Shown piece by piece: positions 46,947 through 57,900 of a DNA stretch of 64,000 nt. Source of the stretch: Endotrypanum monterogeii (Eukaryota; Euglenozoa; Kinetoplastea; Trypanosomatida; Trypanosomatidae); contig CM007317.1 of NCBI GenBank assembly GCA_000333855.2, positions 729,203 to 793,202 of the forward strand, written 5' to 3'. Numbering within the stretch: the first letter of the stretch is position 1; the number at the start of each line of letters is the position of its first letter. Position numbers and translations under genes: made by a program. The notes under the pieces are model-generated. The model was not told the DNA's origin and searched no databases. It saw only the letters and a program-made list of their open reading frames with translations.

Positions 46947-49900
46947 ATGCCCTCCTCCTTTCTTCCCGAGGCAACGGTGTGGGTGCAGAATGGTGTTCAC
47001 CTCGACAAAGAATCCAAGTATGATGAGGCGGAGGAGTGCTACACGAAGGCGATCTTTGTATTTCGACAGGCCCTCTCAGATCCGAATATGACAGATAATG
47101 AGCGACGGACGCTGATGAACTATATGAGCGATGTCGCAAAACGTATTCAGCGTCTGCGTGTACTGAGCTGCGGCACTCGAGAGATGCGAGACGCGGAGCA
47201 TAGCAGTGCGCGCCTGCCTGAGTTCAATTCATTGGCGGCCCTTTCGGTGGGACGAGGCGGGCCGGCTACCCAGGCTATCAGGAATTCAGGTTCTCATGAC
47301 ACGCGCGGTTCAACGGCTTTCGGTGCTCACAGTTCGCGCTCTAAAGATGACAATGGGGCATCGACGGATATCGATGCCTTATCCGCTCTGGGTTCCATTA
47401 GGGTGAGCTCCGTGGATCCAATTCAGGCCAGTGGCTCCAGCGGGTCCGCCGCTGCGCCTGCATCTGCGTCTGGGAAGCGCTCTCTTTCTGATTCCTCCTC
47501 AATTTCCCCATCCGTGCCGGCACTGCCAGGTGGTTCTATCGGTGACACTGGCGGGGCGGGGGGCGGTGGCAAGGCGGGTGGCAAGCCTGTGGAGGCGCCA
47601 GCGATCACCCCAGCGCAGCCACCTGCTCGCCCACAGCGGGCGCTCGGTGTTGCTGCACACTTTGCTCCACGCACATCCGACATGGTGTTCAAAGCGATCG
47701 AGGTTTCCATTCAGCTTAGCCGACAAGGGGAGCTCAAGAGAGCGGTGGATGTCCTACAGCACGCCTACACACAGGGCAGCCGTGAGCGCAACAACCCAAG
47801 CAACTTCAAGGAGATCGCTGAGACGCTGAGGCTGATGCGTCAGAAGTACTACGCGAAGCACCCTCCAAGGTTTCTACAAGACAACCCGATTCTTCCGAGC
47901 GAGATGGAGCTGCTGCGCAAGAGTGGCATTACCAGCACGATTTGGCTTCCTTTATGGGACGACGTGCAGGAAGGCTACAGCGCAGAGAATATTTTTATGC
48001 CATGCGAGGGCGTTTGGCAGGATGCTTTCACGCCGAAGCTGTCTCCCAAGCAGGTGAGCTCCGGCGCTGTTCTCCTGCATTTTTCAGGGTATCAGCAGAA
48101 GGGCCTCGATTACACTATCATACGCGAGGCAGATCCGCTGAGTATCCGGCAGAGTGTGGTGGGCGACTGCTCGCTTGTCTGTAGCCTCATGATCTGCGCC
48201 AGCTACCAGAAGCGGTTCCCAAACGCGAAGATCATTAGCAACGTCATTTATCCTCAAGACAGCGATGGAAACCCGGTGTTGAACCCGAAGGGCAAGTATT
48301 CTGTAAAGATGCTTATCAACGGCATCACTCGCATCGTCACCGTGGACGATCGATTGCCTGTGAATCCGAAGACTCGATCTTTTCTCTGCACGAGTAGTGC
48401 GGATCCGAGTGAGCTCTGGGTCTCCATTATGGAGAAGGCCTTCGTGAAGGTATGCGGGGGTAGCTACAACTTCCCCGGCAGTGTTAGCTACTCGGATCTT
48501 TACAAGCTAAGTGGATGGCTGCCGGATTCGATGGCGTTCGACAAGCCTGAGTTTGACCGCGAGTTCCAGTGGCTGCGGTTGTATAAGAACTTCAGGGCTG
48601 GCGCTCTGCTCCTCACTGTCAGCACCCCCGAGGATATACCAGCATCTCATCGCGCGCTTGGCCTCGCCGAGGCTCATGCATATGCAGTCCTGGATATGCA
48701 AGAGGTAGGTACTGAGCGCGTTATGTTGCTGCGCAACCCGTGGGGGAAGCAGGTGTGGGGCGGCAAGTATGGAGCTCAGGACACCAGCGAGACAAGCATT
48801 GCTGTTCGCGCTGCCTTTGACCTTCAGCGTGAAAAGGAGGAATTGGGTGTCTTCTGCATCGCCTATGACGATGTGGTGCGCTGCTTTGACAGCTGCAGTC
48901 TAAGTTGGAACCCATACATGCTTTTCTCCACGCCGGATGGGAAGCCGCGTCGACCGGTGCGCATCGCATGCCACGGTACCTTTGACTACACCCTCAGCAC
49001 AGCGCTGTCACCGCAGCTGCATATCGGTGTCGTTGAGGCATCGAAGCGCACGCGCATGCACCTGATCTTATCCCGACACATCACGGACGTTTCGGAGTTT
49101 GGTCGGCAGTACGATAAGGACGATGACTCGACACCGTTCCTCGCCCTGAAGGTGTATGACGTGACACAGTACCCTTCTGTAGCGCAGCACCTCGGTGGCA
49201 AGTGTTCCCTGGAGATGTGTTACTGCCGTCGCCTTGCCTCGAGCTCAGACTTCAAGAACAACATCGAGCCCATCAACGACGTCATCTACCGCGCGTCGTC
49301 AGCACGTACTTTCAGCTTCGACTGTCCGGCTGGCACGAGTAACCTGGTGGTGGTGGTGTCGCGAACTTCCTCAAGCAGTCGTAGTTCTTTTAATTTCACA
49401 GTGACCCTGCATACCGAGCTGGAGCAAATGCGTCTGCCGAGCCTCGGCAGACGCTCTGGCAGTGGTGCCGAGGACCTCAACTCCCTTCTGGCGAGCGCAA
49501 ACGCTAATGCCGGAAACCCAAACGCTGGCGTGTACATGCACATGATACCGACCTCCGCGCTTAAGTTCTCGACGCGACTCTCGGGTGCGTGGGTGAAGGG
49601 CAAGACGTGCGGCGGTCGCACCGACGCTGTCACATACGTCTTCAACCCGCAGTACACACTACATTTGGACGAGCCTTCGCACGTGTCGCTGAGATTGGCT
49701 GTGACGGGCTGCGAGGTGCCGTGTTCGATTCAGATGATCAAACCAGCGTCGTTTAACAAGTATAGTGAGCACGGCAGCAGTGGTGGTGCTACTCGCAAGC
49801 TGGTGGACTTCGAGGGTCGCGTTGGCAACGGCGCCAAGGCGGGCGAACTTGTTTTGGAGAGTGCTCGCTATGCCTTTGGAGGGTCTCTTCTGGACAGCGC

Positions 49901-51104
49901 GTTACCATCTTGCGTGTGCTACGATCGCTACCGTGCACTAGGCAAGCTCAAGTGGAGGGAGGCGAAAAAGGTGCTGGTCAGCGTGACCGGGCCGAATCGA
50001 GAGCCGGCGTCTCTCCTCGTGTACGACCTCGAGGATACTGACACTGTTGTGGTTCTTCTTTTGAATGCCATCAAAAAGGGCTACGCTGCCTCACCCCGAA
50101 GCGCCAACTTTTCGGTCAGCGGGCGGCTGGTTGCACCCGATGACAGCATCGCATCACTGTTCCAATCTGCGTCTCCCTTCGGGGACACCAATCTCACATC
50201 CGGCGAGGACGGTGCAACCACCGCGAAGCTCGTCACGGTAACCCTCTCCCTGGACGACAAGGCGGCGCGCATCGAGGCTGCGTCAGGCCCACTCGTGAAA
50301 AAACTCAAAGACTTACTCATCAACATCGTTTCCGACGTACTCAAGTGTTCATCGCAGTTGAGTAGCTACGTGCCGCGCCTGACACATCTTGCTCGGCAGG
50401 CAAGTAGCGCACTAAAGGAGGCCGAGGACGCCGACGTGCTCGCCTTTATTGTCGAGGTCACCACTTACCTCGGCGATTACGTGAAACGGTGTACCAGTGT
50501 TGTGCAGCCGGCGCAGACGCCTCAGACGCTGCTTTCACTTCTTCCCGCCGGTGATTACACAATCATTCCCTCGCTGTGGGAGAAGGGCATCCCTGCTCAT
50601 TATGAGCTGATGGTTGAGACGTCTCAGCCCCATAAAATATCGGCGATACCTGAGGAGGGGCACAACATGCAGGAAAAAATCGTGCGCGGCACGCTGCGTC
50701 CTTCCGGGGGCCGCCTGCAGAGTTCACTGATGAAGCCGATGTCAGTACTCAGTATGAGAGATCCATTATTTGAGAACACTAAAGCGTATGTGCAGTGCTC
50801 CGTCCGCTCCGTTTTTATCAGTCGTCTTTTTGTCCTGGTGGACATGGTGGATGCGGAGGCGAAGGGGCAGCCCGCCAAGGCCCCGGCTACGAACCTCAGT
50901 CTTTTCCGTGTGCGTGATGAGTCATCGATGGAGCTGGTGTGTGCTTCGGATGGGTATTCCCGTGGTGGCGTCTCGACTCCGCCTGTAGAGTTGGAGGCGA
51001 AGACCTCGTACCTGCTTGTGATTAGCGGAGGGGACAGCGCGACTGACAAGTTCCTTTTGCGCATCTACACAAGCGGCAACTGCACCGCCGAGCTGACGAA
51101 GTGA
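46947..51104 (+). CDS. MIT-domain calpain (CAPN7-like cysteine peptidase, family C2)
   Basis: A 1385-residue protein. Residues ~5-72 form a MIT-type helical bundle (KYDEAEECYTKAIFVFRQAL). After a Ser/Gly/Ala-rich linker, residues ~245-305 look like a second MIT (IQLSRQGELKRAVDVLQHAY). The calpain domain (~340-630) has C408 (VVGDCSLVCSL), H577 (EAHAYAVLD) and N597 (LLRNPWG): the full Cys-His-Asn triad, so it should be active, unlike many trypanosomatid calpain-like proteins. Several beta-rich domain-III-like modules follow (about 670-1000), then a helical region (~1120-1200) and a C-terminal beta module. CAPN7 binds ESCRT-III partners through its MIT domains; CHMP1 is encoded in this window. 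The protein is much longer than human CAPN7 (813). No EF-hands, so calcium dependence is not implied. Confidence 0.95.
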   Translation: MPSSFLPEATVWVQNGVHLDKESKYDEAEECYTKAIFVFRQALSDPNMTDNERRTLMNYMSDVAKRIQRLRVLSCGTREMRDAEHSSARLPEFNSLAALSVGRGGPATQAIRNSGSHDTRGSTAFGAHSSRSKDDNGASTDIDALSALGSIRVSSVDPIQASGSSGSAAAPASASGKRSLSDSSSISPSVPALPGGSIGDTGGAGGGGKAGGKPVEAPAITPAQPPARPQRALGVAAHFAPRTSDMVFKAIEVSIQLSRQGELKRAVDVLQHAYTQGSRERNNPSNFKEIAETLRLMRQKYYAKHPPRFLQDNPILPSEMELLRKSGITSTIWLPLWDDVQEGYSAENIFMPCEGVWQDAFTPKLSPKQVSSGAVLLHFSGYQQKGLDYTIIREADPLSIRQSVVGDCSLVCSLMICASYQKRFPNAKIISNVIYPQDSDGNPVLNPKGKYSVKMLINGITRIVTVDDRLPVNPKTRSFLCTSSADPSELWVSIMEKAFVKVCGGSYNFPGSVSYSDLYKLSGWLPDSMAFDKPEFDREFQWLRLYKNFRAGALLLTVSTPEDIPASHRALGLAEAHAYAVLDMQEVGTERVMLLRNPWGKQVWGGKYGAQDTSETSIAVRAAFDLQREKEELGVFCIAYDDVVRCFDSCSLSWNPYMLFSTPDGKPRRPVRIACHGTFDYTLSTALSPQLHIGVVEASKRTRMHLILSRHITDVSEFGRQYDKDDDSTPFLALKVYDVTQYPSVAQHLGGKCSLEMCYCRRLASSSDFKNNIEPINDVIYRASSARTFSFDCPAGTSNLVVVVSRTSSSSRSSFNFTVTLHTELEQMRLPSLGRRSGSGAEDLNSLLASANANAGNPNAGVYMHMIPTSALKFSTRLSGAWVKGKTCGGRTDAVTYVFNPQYTLHLDEPSHVSLRLAVTGCEVPCSIQMIKPASFNKYSEHGSSGGATRKLVDFEGRVGNGAKAGELVLESARYAFGGSLLDSALPSCVCYDRYRALGKLKWREAKKVLVSVTGPNREPASLLVYDLEDTDTVVVLLLNAIKKGYAASPRSANFSVSGRLVAPDDSIASLFQSASPFGDTNLTSGEDGATTAKLVTVTLSLDDKAARIEAASGPLVKKLKDLLINIVSDVLKCSSQLSSYVPRLTHLARQASSALKEAEDADVLAFIVEVTTYLGDYVKRCTSVVQPAQTPQTLLSLLPAGDYTIIPSLWEKGIPAHYELMVETSQPHKISAIPEEGHNMQEKIVRGTLRPSGGRLQSSLMKPMSVLSMRDPLFENTKAYVQCSVRSVFISRLFVLVDMVDAEAKGQPAKAPATNLSLFRVRDESSMELVCASDGYSRGGVSTPPVELEAKTSYLLVISGGDSATDKFLLRIYTSGNCTAELTK

Positions 51105-51262
51105 ATAAGGCCAACGCTGAGCACTGGCGTCGGAAGTTGGGAGGACAACAGAGATACGGGATGGTGGCGGTGCCGGAGCACACTCAGCGTGGTGCCGAGG
51201 TCGGGCTACTGCGTCGTTAAGTCGCACTCCTTCATGCTCTTTATGGGGGCATGGAGGAATAC

Positions 51263-51263
<1 letters not shown>

Positions 51264-51298
<35 letters not shown>
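51264..51298 (+). repeat. (TG)n microsatellite
   Basis: About 35 bp of TG in the 3' flank of the calpain gene. Confidence 0.95.
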
Positions 51299-51299
<1 letters not shown>

Positions 51300-51747
51300 T
51301 GCACGCGTGTACCACTGACGTCAAGTGTATAAATGAGACGTCTAGGGTTCGCATATTTGTACTGGGTGCATATATTTAACTTTGCAGCCAACGGCAAGAG
51401 GGGAGGGCAAGGTGGGTGGGGCTGGGACATCTCTGCTCCTGAGCAGTTGGACGAAAGGCGTCGCAGCGCTTGCCTCGACTTCTACACCGGGACGTGAGAA
51501 AAAAATAAAGAGGTGGCCGTTGATTCGACGAAGAGTGTGTGTTTATTGAGGTTCTCTTTACTGTCAGGTGGTTGATAGTAGTCCTGAAGGATGGTGGTGG
51601 GTTGCTGCTGGATGCCGCACCTTCTCTCGCCTTCTCAAAGCGCAGTTTTTTTTTTTTCACTCGCCGTTGTTCCCGCACGTACATCAGAGCGTGTGCACGT
51701 GCGCATCTGGGTGAGCTACCACAACATTTGCCCATGGACTTCACTGC

Positions 51748-51770
51748 GTGTGTGTGTGTGTGTGTGTGTG
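51748..51770 (+). repeat. (TG)n microsatellite
   Basis: Second of three TG runs in this intergenic region. Confidence 0.95.
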
Positions 51771-52019
51771 CACCTGACGTCACAAAAAAGAAGCCCAAAA
51801 CGACGACCTCTGGCGACAGTGTGTGTTGCGGATTGAAGGCAACCCCAAACAAAACCCATATACGTCTCTACTCACCACTCTTGAGAGGCAGCGAGTATGC
51901 CAGTCGAGTGTCCAATGCTTTCTCTTCATACTTGTATATTCATGTATGTATGTCCCTCTTCTCCTTTTCATGCATCCCTGTGTGGTGATCGGCCCGGCAG
52001 TCACGCTTCGTGGTACTTC

Positions 52020-52042
52020 GTGTGTGTGTGTGTGTGTGTGTG
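52020..52042 (+). repeat. (TG)n microsatellite
   Basis: Third TG run, about 140 bp upstream of the next start codon. Confidence 0.95.
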
Positions 52043-52111
52043 TTGAGGGCGTTCCCAGCGGCGCTGCAGCGTCATACCTGTGATACTCAGCATCCATAGC
52101 CACAGAGGCGA

Positions 52112-52155
52112 TTCTTTACCATTCTCCCATTTCGCTTTTATTTTTCCTATTCGAG
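52112..52155 (+). promoter_or_regulatory. Candidate spliced-leader acceptor for the 52185 gene
   Basis: A T/C-rich tract runs into TATTCGAG (AG 52154-52155), 29 nt before the first ATG, 52185. Confidence 0.55.
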
Positions 52156-52184
52156 GGAGTGGCATTGTGGCGAAGAACAGCAAG

Positions 52185-54926
52185 ATGCCCCAAGCATTGA
52201 CCGCTCGTCAGTACGCCTGGGTGCGGCGTCTGCTCATCGCTCTACACCTCACAACCTTGTTTTCATCTATCTGCATGCTGGTCATCCCCCTGGCGGATCG
52301 CCGCGGTTACCAGCAGTACTTCAGTGTTGTGAAGGTGCAAGCCCTTGACGTCAGCTATTCTACTGACTTCATGGTAGCCAGCGGTGCGGTGGGTCTTATA
52401 CAGCCACTACTTTTTTTGTGTATTCACATCATCTACCCCTATTTTAGAAAGCAGCAATGGGCTATGCGGGACGCGGTCGCGCGGCGTAACTCGATGCTGG
52501 AGCAGCAGCACCAGCAACCACCGACGCAGAGGAGAGGCTCAGCGAACGCTGCCTCCGAAGCCCCCAAAGGGCTGTCGATGAATTTCCCGTCCATGTCATC
52601 GTCCAACACGCCCGGTCCACAGCTCCATCGTCCAGTGAGCGGTGCATCTGTTGCGGAAGGGGCTTCTCTGCAGGGCAAGGCAGATGGTGTCGCCAGGGCT
52701 GAGACTCCGACCTCCCCCGCCGAAAATTTGCCTCTGTCCAACCCTTTTTCTTTTCCACCAGGACTGGGGCCTTCCAAACACGGATCTTTTCTGTCGCTGA
52801 ACACCTCCTCGCTCTCCCCGCAGTCGACGCCTCGGCAGTTGCCCTTGTACGGTGTTGGCTCTTCCTCCCCACTTCCCAAAAATGGAACTATCTCGCCGAG
52901 GAGCATTTGCCTTACAGCAACGTACAACACGGATATCCGCATTCCATCGAGTCGTTCGATTGCGCAGACGCCGACAAATTTGGTCAGCACAGTGCCGCCC
53001 GCATTTCCTTCGTCAAGTTTTACGAAGGAGACGCCCGTGGAGGTTGCGGTGTCCTCACCGCGATTACACGTCCGCAGCTGCTCGCCCGTCGATAGTTCTC
53101 AAGTCTTCTCCAGCGCTGAAGCTGGCGGTGTTCTCAAATCTCGTGATGGAAACATTGATGTGTCGTCTGGGGTTTCCACACCAGCGGCAATCACGGGTCA
53201 TGCTGAATGTGTAGCAGGTATCTCTGCGGTGGGTGACCGAACCTTTCCCCACAGTTCGGATGCGAGCCGTGTTATAGTGGATACGTCGAGTGGAGTGACC
53301 ATGTCCGAGTTTGGTGGCAAGACACCGACTCGCCACCACCGGTCAGTGTCGGTCGGGGTGGTGCCACACGCGCTGGTCGCATTAGATGAGGTGGGTGGCA
53401 GCGTTCCTGTCGTGTCTACTGCATCTGCGCGGCCCAGCGACGCAGTACTCCAGCCCAATATCTCTCCAGGAAAAGGCGCAGCCAGTTGGCACCACACCCC
53501 GGTGGCGACGCTTGCCGGGTCCTCGATGTCGGTGCGGACACAGCCGCTTTCCTCAGCTCTTGCCAGTGACGCCGGTGAGCCGGGGAGTTTCCAGCCCGGC
53601 TGCACGAATTATCCCGCTGCTGCTTCATGCAAGCTTCCAGCAGGGGACAGTCTAGCAATGATCTCAAGAACAGTCTTGCCACGTGCCCCACCAGTTCGAG
53701 AGAGAGATGTGACGGTGATGGCGAGTGAGGAGGTGCAGCCAGCAAAGGTCTCTGTCAGGCAGGCGACGCAGCACAGTCTCAGAGATCTCGACTGCGCTGG
53801 AAACAGTCACCAACGGGGCAGCTCCGCGTCTGCGTTTTCGCGAAGGCTTCCGTGGTTCATTCCTACCACCACCTCCCTGGAGGCGCCACCACAGCAGGTG
53901 CAGTCCCCTCGGCAGCCTTCTGCTTCGCGCTTGAGCATTTCAGTGCAGTCGTTGCCGCCCGGAGTTCTTCACACATACTTGAACTCGGAACCAACGTTTC
54001 GCTCGCTCCTCACTGCTTACTACATATTCGCGTCGGTCGGTATCCTTCTGATGTACTTCTTTGGTGTGTTTTGGGTGGTGCGCAAGGAGCTGCACGAGGT
54101 GAGGAACCTTGCATTGATCGCGGAGGGGTGGAATCGCGTCTTTATTTACCCGATGGGGGATTCTACTGACGCTCAGTTGTGCAGGATGCAACTGCGCCGT
54201 CGCTGCAGCGGTGGAAATCGTCTCTGCAATGCGACCTACGACAGCGCTGAGAGTGCACATGAGGTCAGATGTCCGTTCTGTACGACATCGCAGCAAGAAA
54301 TTATCCGCACCTTCACAGAGCTATGCTCAGTAGCGTATAATCCCGGCACGCGTTACTCGAATGTTTTTATTGGTTTCTTAGTGCTGACTGTGTTGGCCAG
54401 CCTGCTCTCGCTTTTCCTAGCGGTCTTCAGCTGCGGAAAGGGTGTCCTGGCGAGCGTCGGCTATGCAGCTCTATCGGAGCGAGATGCGGAGGCGGAGGAG
54501 AAGATGCATGCAATGGCGGATGCGGGTGGTTTGTTTATTCTTCCCGATAACACAACCGCCTCACAATGCTCCCATCCACCCTCATATCCGTCGCCGCGAG
54601 AGTTTCGTTTCTCTGCCGCTGGCGAGGCATTGTCACCGACAACGCCAACGACTGTGGCGCCATCTCGCGAGCGGTTGATGCACACGTTTGAAGGTCTGCA
54701 TGAACCATCGGCAGCATTACTACCTCCGTTGTCTGTTGTCATGGCAGAGATGTCTAGCGACAGTAGCGCGCCGGTTCTGCAGCCTGTGAACATGACGAGA
54801 AGAACTTTCTCTATTATCACGGAAGAGGCACGTGATGGGTCAATGCAAGCCATGGTGGATGGTGTGGATGACACAAACATCCCGATGCACACCCACAGTA
54901 GCAACGTAGCAGGATCGACGTATTAG
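52185..54926 (+). CDS. Hypothetical four-TM protein with very large central loop and Cys-rich ectodomain
   Basis: A 913-residue membrane protein. Hydrophobic segments lie near residues 13-36, 63-88, 608-632 and 725-750. A Ser/Pro/Thr-rich loop of ~520 residues lies between the second and third. Between the third and fourth is a ~90-residue stretch with about eight cysteines (including LCRMQLRRRC and CPFCTT), consistent with disulfides in an extracellular or lumenal loop. With a cytosolic N-terminus the big loop and the C-terminal tail face the cytosol. The layout of one short and one longer Cys-bearing outer loop vaguely recalls tetraspanins, but there is no CCG motif and I do not assign it. 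Start is the first ATG after the acceptor; the in-frame sequence 5' of it lies upstream of the splice site. Confidence 0.87.
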   Translation: MPQALTARQYAWVRRLLIALHLTTLFSSICMLVIPLADRRGYQQYFSVVKVQALDVSYSTDFMVASGAVGLIQPLLFLCIHIIYPYFRKQQWAMRDAVARRNSMLEQQHQQPPTQRRGSANAASEAPKGLSMNFPSMSSSNTPGPQLHRPVSGASVAEGASLQGKADGVARAETPTSPAENLPLSNPFSFPPGLGPSKHGSFLSLNTSSLSPQSTPRQLPLYGVGSSSPLPKNGTISPRSICLTATYNTDIRIPSSRSIAQTPTNLVSTVPPAFPSSSFTKETPVEVAVSSPRLHVRSCSPVDSSQVFSSAEAGGVLKSRDGNIDVSSGVSTPAAITGHAECVAGISAVGDRTFPHSSDASRVIVDTSSGVTMSEFGGKTPTRHHRSVSVGVVPHALVALDEVGGSVPVVSTASARPSDAVLQPNISPGKGAASWHHTPVATLAGSSMSVRTQPLSSALASDAGEPGSFQPGCTNYPAAASCKLPAGDSLAMISRTVLPRAPPVRERDVTVMASEEVQPAKVSVRQATQHSLRDLDCAGNSHQRGSSASAFSRRLPWFIPTTTSLEAPPQQVQSPRQPSASRLSISVQSLPPGVLHTYLNSEPTFRSLLTAYYIFASVGILLMYFFGVFWVVRKELHEVRNLALIAEGWNRVFIYPMGDSTDAQLCRMQLRRRCSGGNRLCNATYDSAESAHEVRCPFCTTSQQEIIRTFTELCSVAYNPGTRYSNVFIGFLVLTVLASLLSLFLAVFSCGKGVLASVGYAALSERDAEAEEKMHAMADAGGLFILPDNTTASQCSHPPSYPSPREFRFSAAGEALSPTTPTTVAPSRERLMHTFEGLHEPSAALLPPLSVVMAEMSSDSSAPVLQPVNMTRRTFSIITEEARDGSMQAMVDGVDDTNIPMHTHSSNVAGSTY

Positions 54927-57900
54927 GGGGTAAAAAAAAAATTATGGATAGGTGCAATGTTACGGATATGTGCGTGTATTTGCTTTCTTTTCCGTCAGCG
55001 CGCTGCAGTCGCCTCACACGTTTTGATGATTTTTTTTTTGCTGTCTGTATCAGCGGTGGTGGCCCTCTTCTGCTCTCGCTTTTTCTGTAGCCTACCTCCA
55101 AAACATTTTTTCGGTGTCACAGTCCACGAATCTCCCATGTCAAAAAATTGTTACCATCTTGTGTGCCTCTCTGCTTTTGACATACTGCCTTTCTCTTATT
55201 CGGCGTTTCGAAAAGAAAAGTGCCAACTCCCCCCCGCTGAGGCTCGTCCCCCTTCCCTCATCTTTCTTCCGTTTTTTTCTGCTTTTTTTTTTGTTTGTGT
55301 TTTACCTTATCCCTTTACTGCGGATATCTACTTTTTTTTTTCTCTCTCCAGCTTGTTAGTTTTACTTTGCTATGTTTGCTGCATTTATGCCGCGCGACAT
55401 CGAGACTCCTTCCCCCCCCCCTTTTTCTTTGATTCGAGAGAATCCGACTGCGGTGTCGATGGAGGGGGAATGTGGGCTACCTCCGCTTCCCCTTCCAACT
55501 CGATTTGTGTCACTTGGCGGCATTGCTTTCCCCTGTCAGGATTTTTTTTTTCCGTATCCCTTTTTCTTTCCTTTGGCGCTTTGGTTCTTTCCCCGTCTTT
55601 ATTTTTCGCTCGTTTGCTCGTCGACAAATCAACCCGACACGCCAGTAGAATGTAGAGCAAAGTATCAGCAGCTGCTCTCTCTCGATATACACACACAAAC
55701 ACATCAAGTAATATATTTATATATATGCATATATGCATGTATGCATGTATGTATGTGTATTCCACTACAAACTTTGTTGCATGTCAACTTTTTTTTTTTT
55801 TTTCGACCGAGGCGGAAGGATTTTCTCGGGGTACAAGAATAAAGGTAAAAAAGGAATTTCTCCTACACAGACTGCGTGGAATGAAGGATGTGCAGGTAAA
55901 GTGTGCCGCAACGGTTTAACTGTGTGCGTGAAGGGAATATTTGTGTCTGCGTCGCTCTCTCTGTGTGCGCCTTGCCCCTCGTACTAATTTCTCAAGAGCC
56001 ACAACTACAGGGTGACGACTTGTGTCTGTTAAGAAGGCGTCTCCCTCCTCCTTTCTCTCCTCAAAAGATAGCCACAGGTAACGGAAGGCTTAACATATAG
56101 TTCACTCCAGTTGATACACAACGCGTTTGCTACCTTTTTTTTTTTCCAAAGTCTTTTTTTTTTTTTTTACATCTCTTAAGTACTTGCCGTTTCTTCCGGC
56201 ATCACTGTGTTGCTTTTTTTTTGCGTGTGTGTGTGCTTGTATATCATTTTATTTTTGTCTGCATGTTTCTCCTCTCCTTTTCCCCAGCAATTGGGATGGG
56301 GGAGGAGGGGGAGGGGAGGAGGGGGAGGTTCACAGCGATCCTCTTCTTTGGGAGAGAGGAGACTCCTGCGACCTGGTGCTCCTTCTTTCTTGCCGATGCC
56401 GGTAGCTGGGGGCGTCAGTGGCGGATCCACGCACCTACAGTGCAGCAATTTTAGTGAGACCCATCGCTGATGACAACTTCGGTCATGTAGTTGGTGGTGG
56501 CGCACTGGGTTCATCTGTGAAGGTACATTGGCTTGCACCATCCGTCCGGCAGGGGGACTGTTTACCTCCACTGGAGCTCATCTCGGCCAGCGTTCACTTC
56601 CATTTCATGGAAAGGTGGAGTCTCCCCGAAATATATACTGGGTGGTGGTGGGGTTAACGAGGGCGGCTATGAGGCAATTTTTTGGAGTGTGTGGGGTTGC
56701 TGGTACTTCGACCCGGATGCACTGACCAGGCCAGTGGGTTGTCATTGCTTGGCCGCGTCTGTGTACTGCTGCTTTGCACCTCGCTGTGAGACTGTGGAGA
56801 GGAGAGGGTGGGATGTGAGGGGGAGTTAGAGGGGAGGACGGTGATGAACTCTCGGATATTGTTCTATGGCGTATTGTGCGGGGTTGCAGTGTGGGGGGTA
56901 CATTTTTCTTGAGTTGGTTCTCCTCTCTTTTTTGTTTCCGTTCCCAGGAAAGTTGTTCATATTGCAAGGATGATGTGTTCGCTGCACTTTCTCGCGGGTC
57001 CCTCTCACCTGTCCCTCCTCCCCCCTGCGGGCCCCCCTCGAACTCAATGGCTCGTGACTAATACGAGCCTATGGTGCTTTAGTCTAGAGGTGTGTGTGTG
57101 TGTGTGGTGCCAGGGCGGGTATATTGTGATCTAATAGATGGGAGTTAGTCCCCTCTACAGTAGCGTCTCTGCATCGAATACAGGGGATGGAGGGGGGCAC
57201 TGGGGGGCGAAGAGATCTCAATGGCCAAGCGCTATCCTCAAGTCGCTCGTCTAACGTTTGCTGTGATGATTTTCTCGAACGTGGCACAGTGGGCTACACA
57301 TTTTTTTATATTCCCTCTTCTCTTAGTTCTATTTCACATGGGGTGTGGAAGGCCCTCCTCCCGGTTTTGCCCTGGTCCCACCTTGCATATGCAGTCATAC
57401 AAAAATATTGTGCGCAGCTGTGCGTTATGGACCGACTCTACGGCTTGAACCACCACCACAAAAAGGCCATTGATGCTGCGGTGGCACGGTCGCACCCTTC
57501 AATAATGCCGCAAACGAATATCTCTATATATCTCAGCTTCCAAAAAAAAAAAAATGGCACCATCCGCTTCCTCTTCTTTTTTTTTCCCTTCCTTTCTCTT
57601 TTCGGGGTGGGGTATGAATGTGTGTGTCTGCGTGGCTGACACGACAGATGAGGCAGTGCCATCAATTCATTTCCACGCAGCTACGTTATCGTCTTACTTG
57701 GATCATCTGCTCCACCATCCCCGGTATTCGAGTTTGGCATCACCGCTGACGAGGCGAGAGGGCGACGGCGCGCGAGACAGAGCACGCCCCGTTAGCAGGG
57801 ATAAGTCGAGTGGCAATAGAGGGTGAGTGGGAGGAGGGGGGGGGAGGCGCCAGTATTTTCGCATCTCTTTTCAATACACTTCCGACTGTTTTGAGGTCGT

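Larger units (their letters stand above)
51105..52184 (+). other. Intergenic region
   Basis: Contains three (TG)n microsatellites (51264-51298, 51748-51770, 52020-52042), a T-rich run near 51647, and the acceptor of the next gene. No gene seen. Confidence 0.65.

Noticed and set aside
57187..57639. Overlapping 150- and 75-codon frames, one with a hydrophobic segment
   Set aside because: Short, end in homopolymers, no acceptor placed properly; more likely T-rich chance hydrophobicity.
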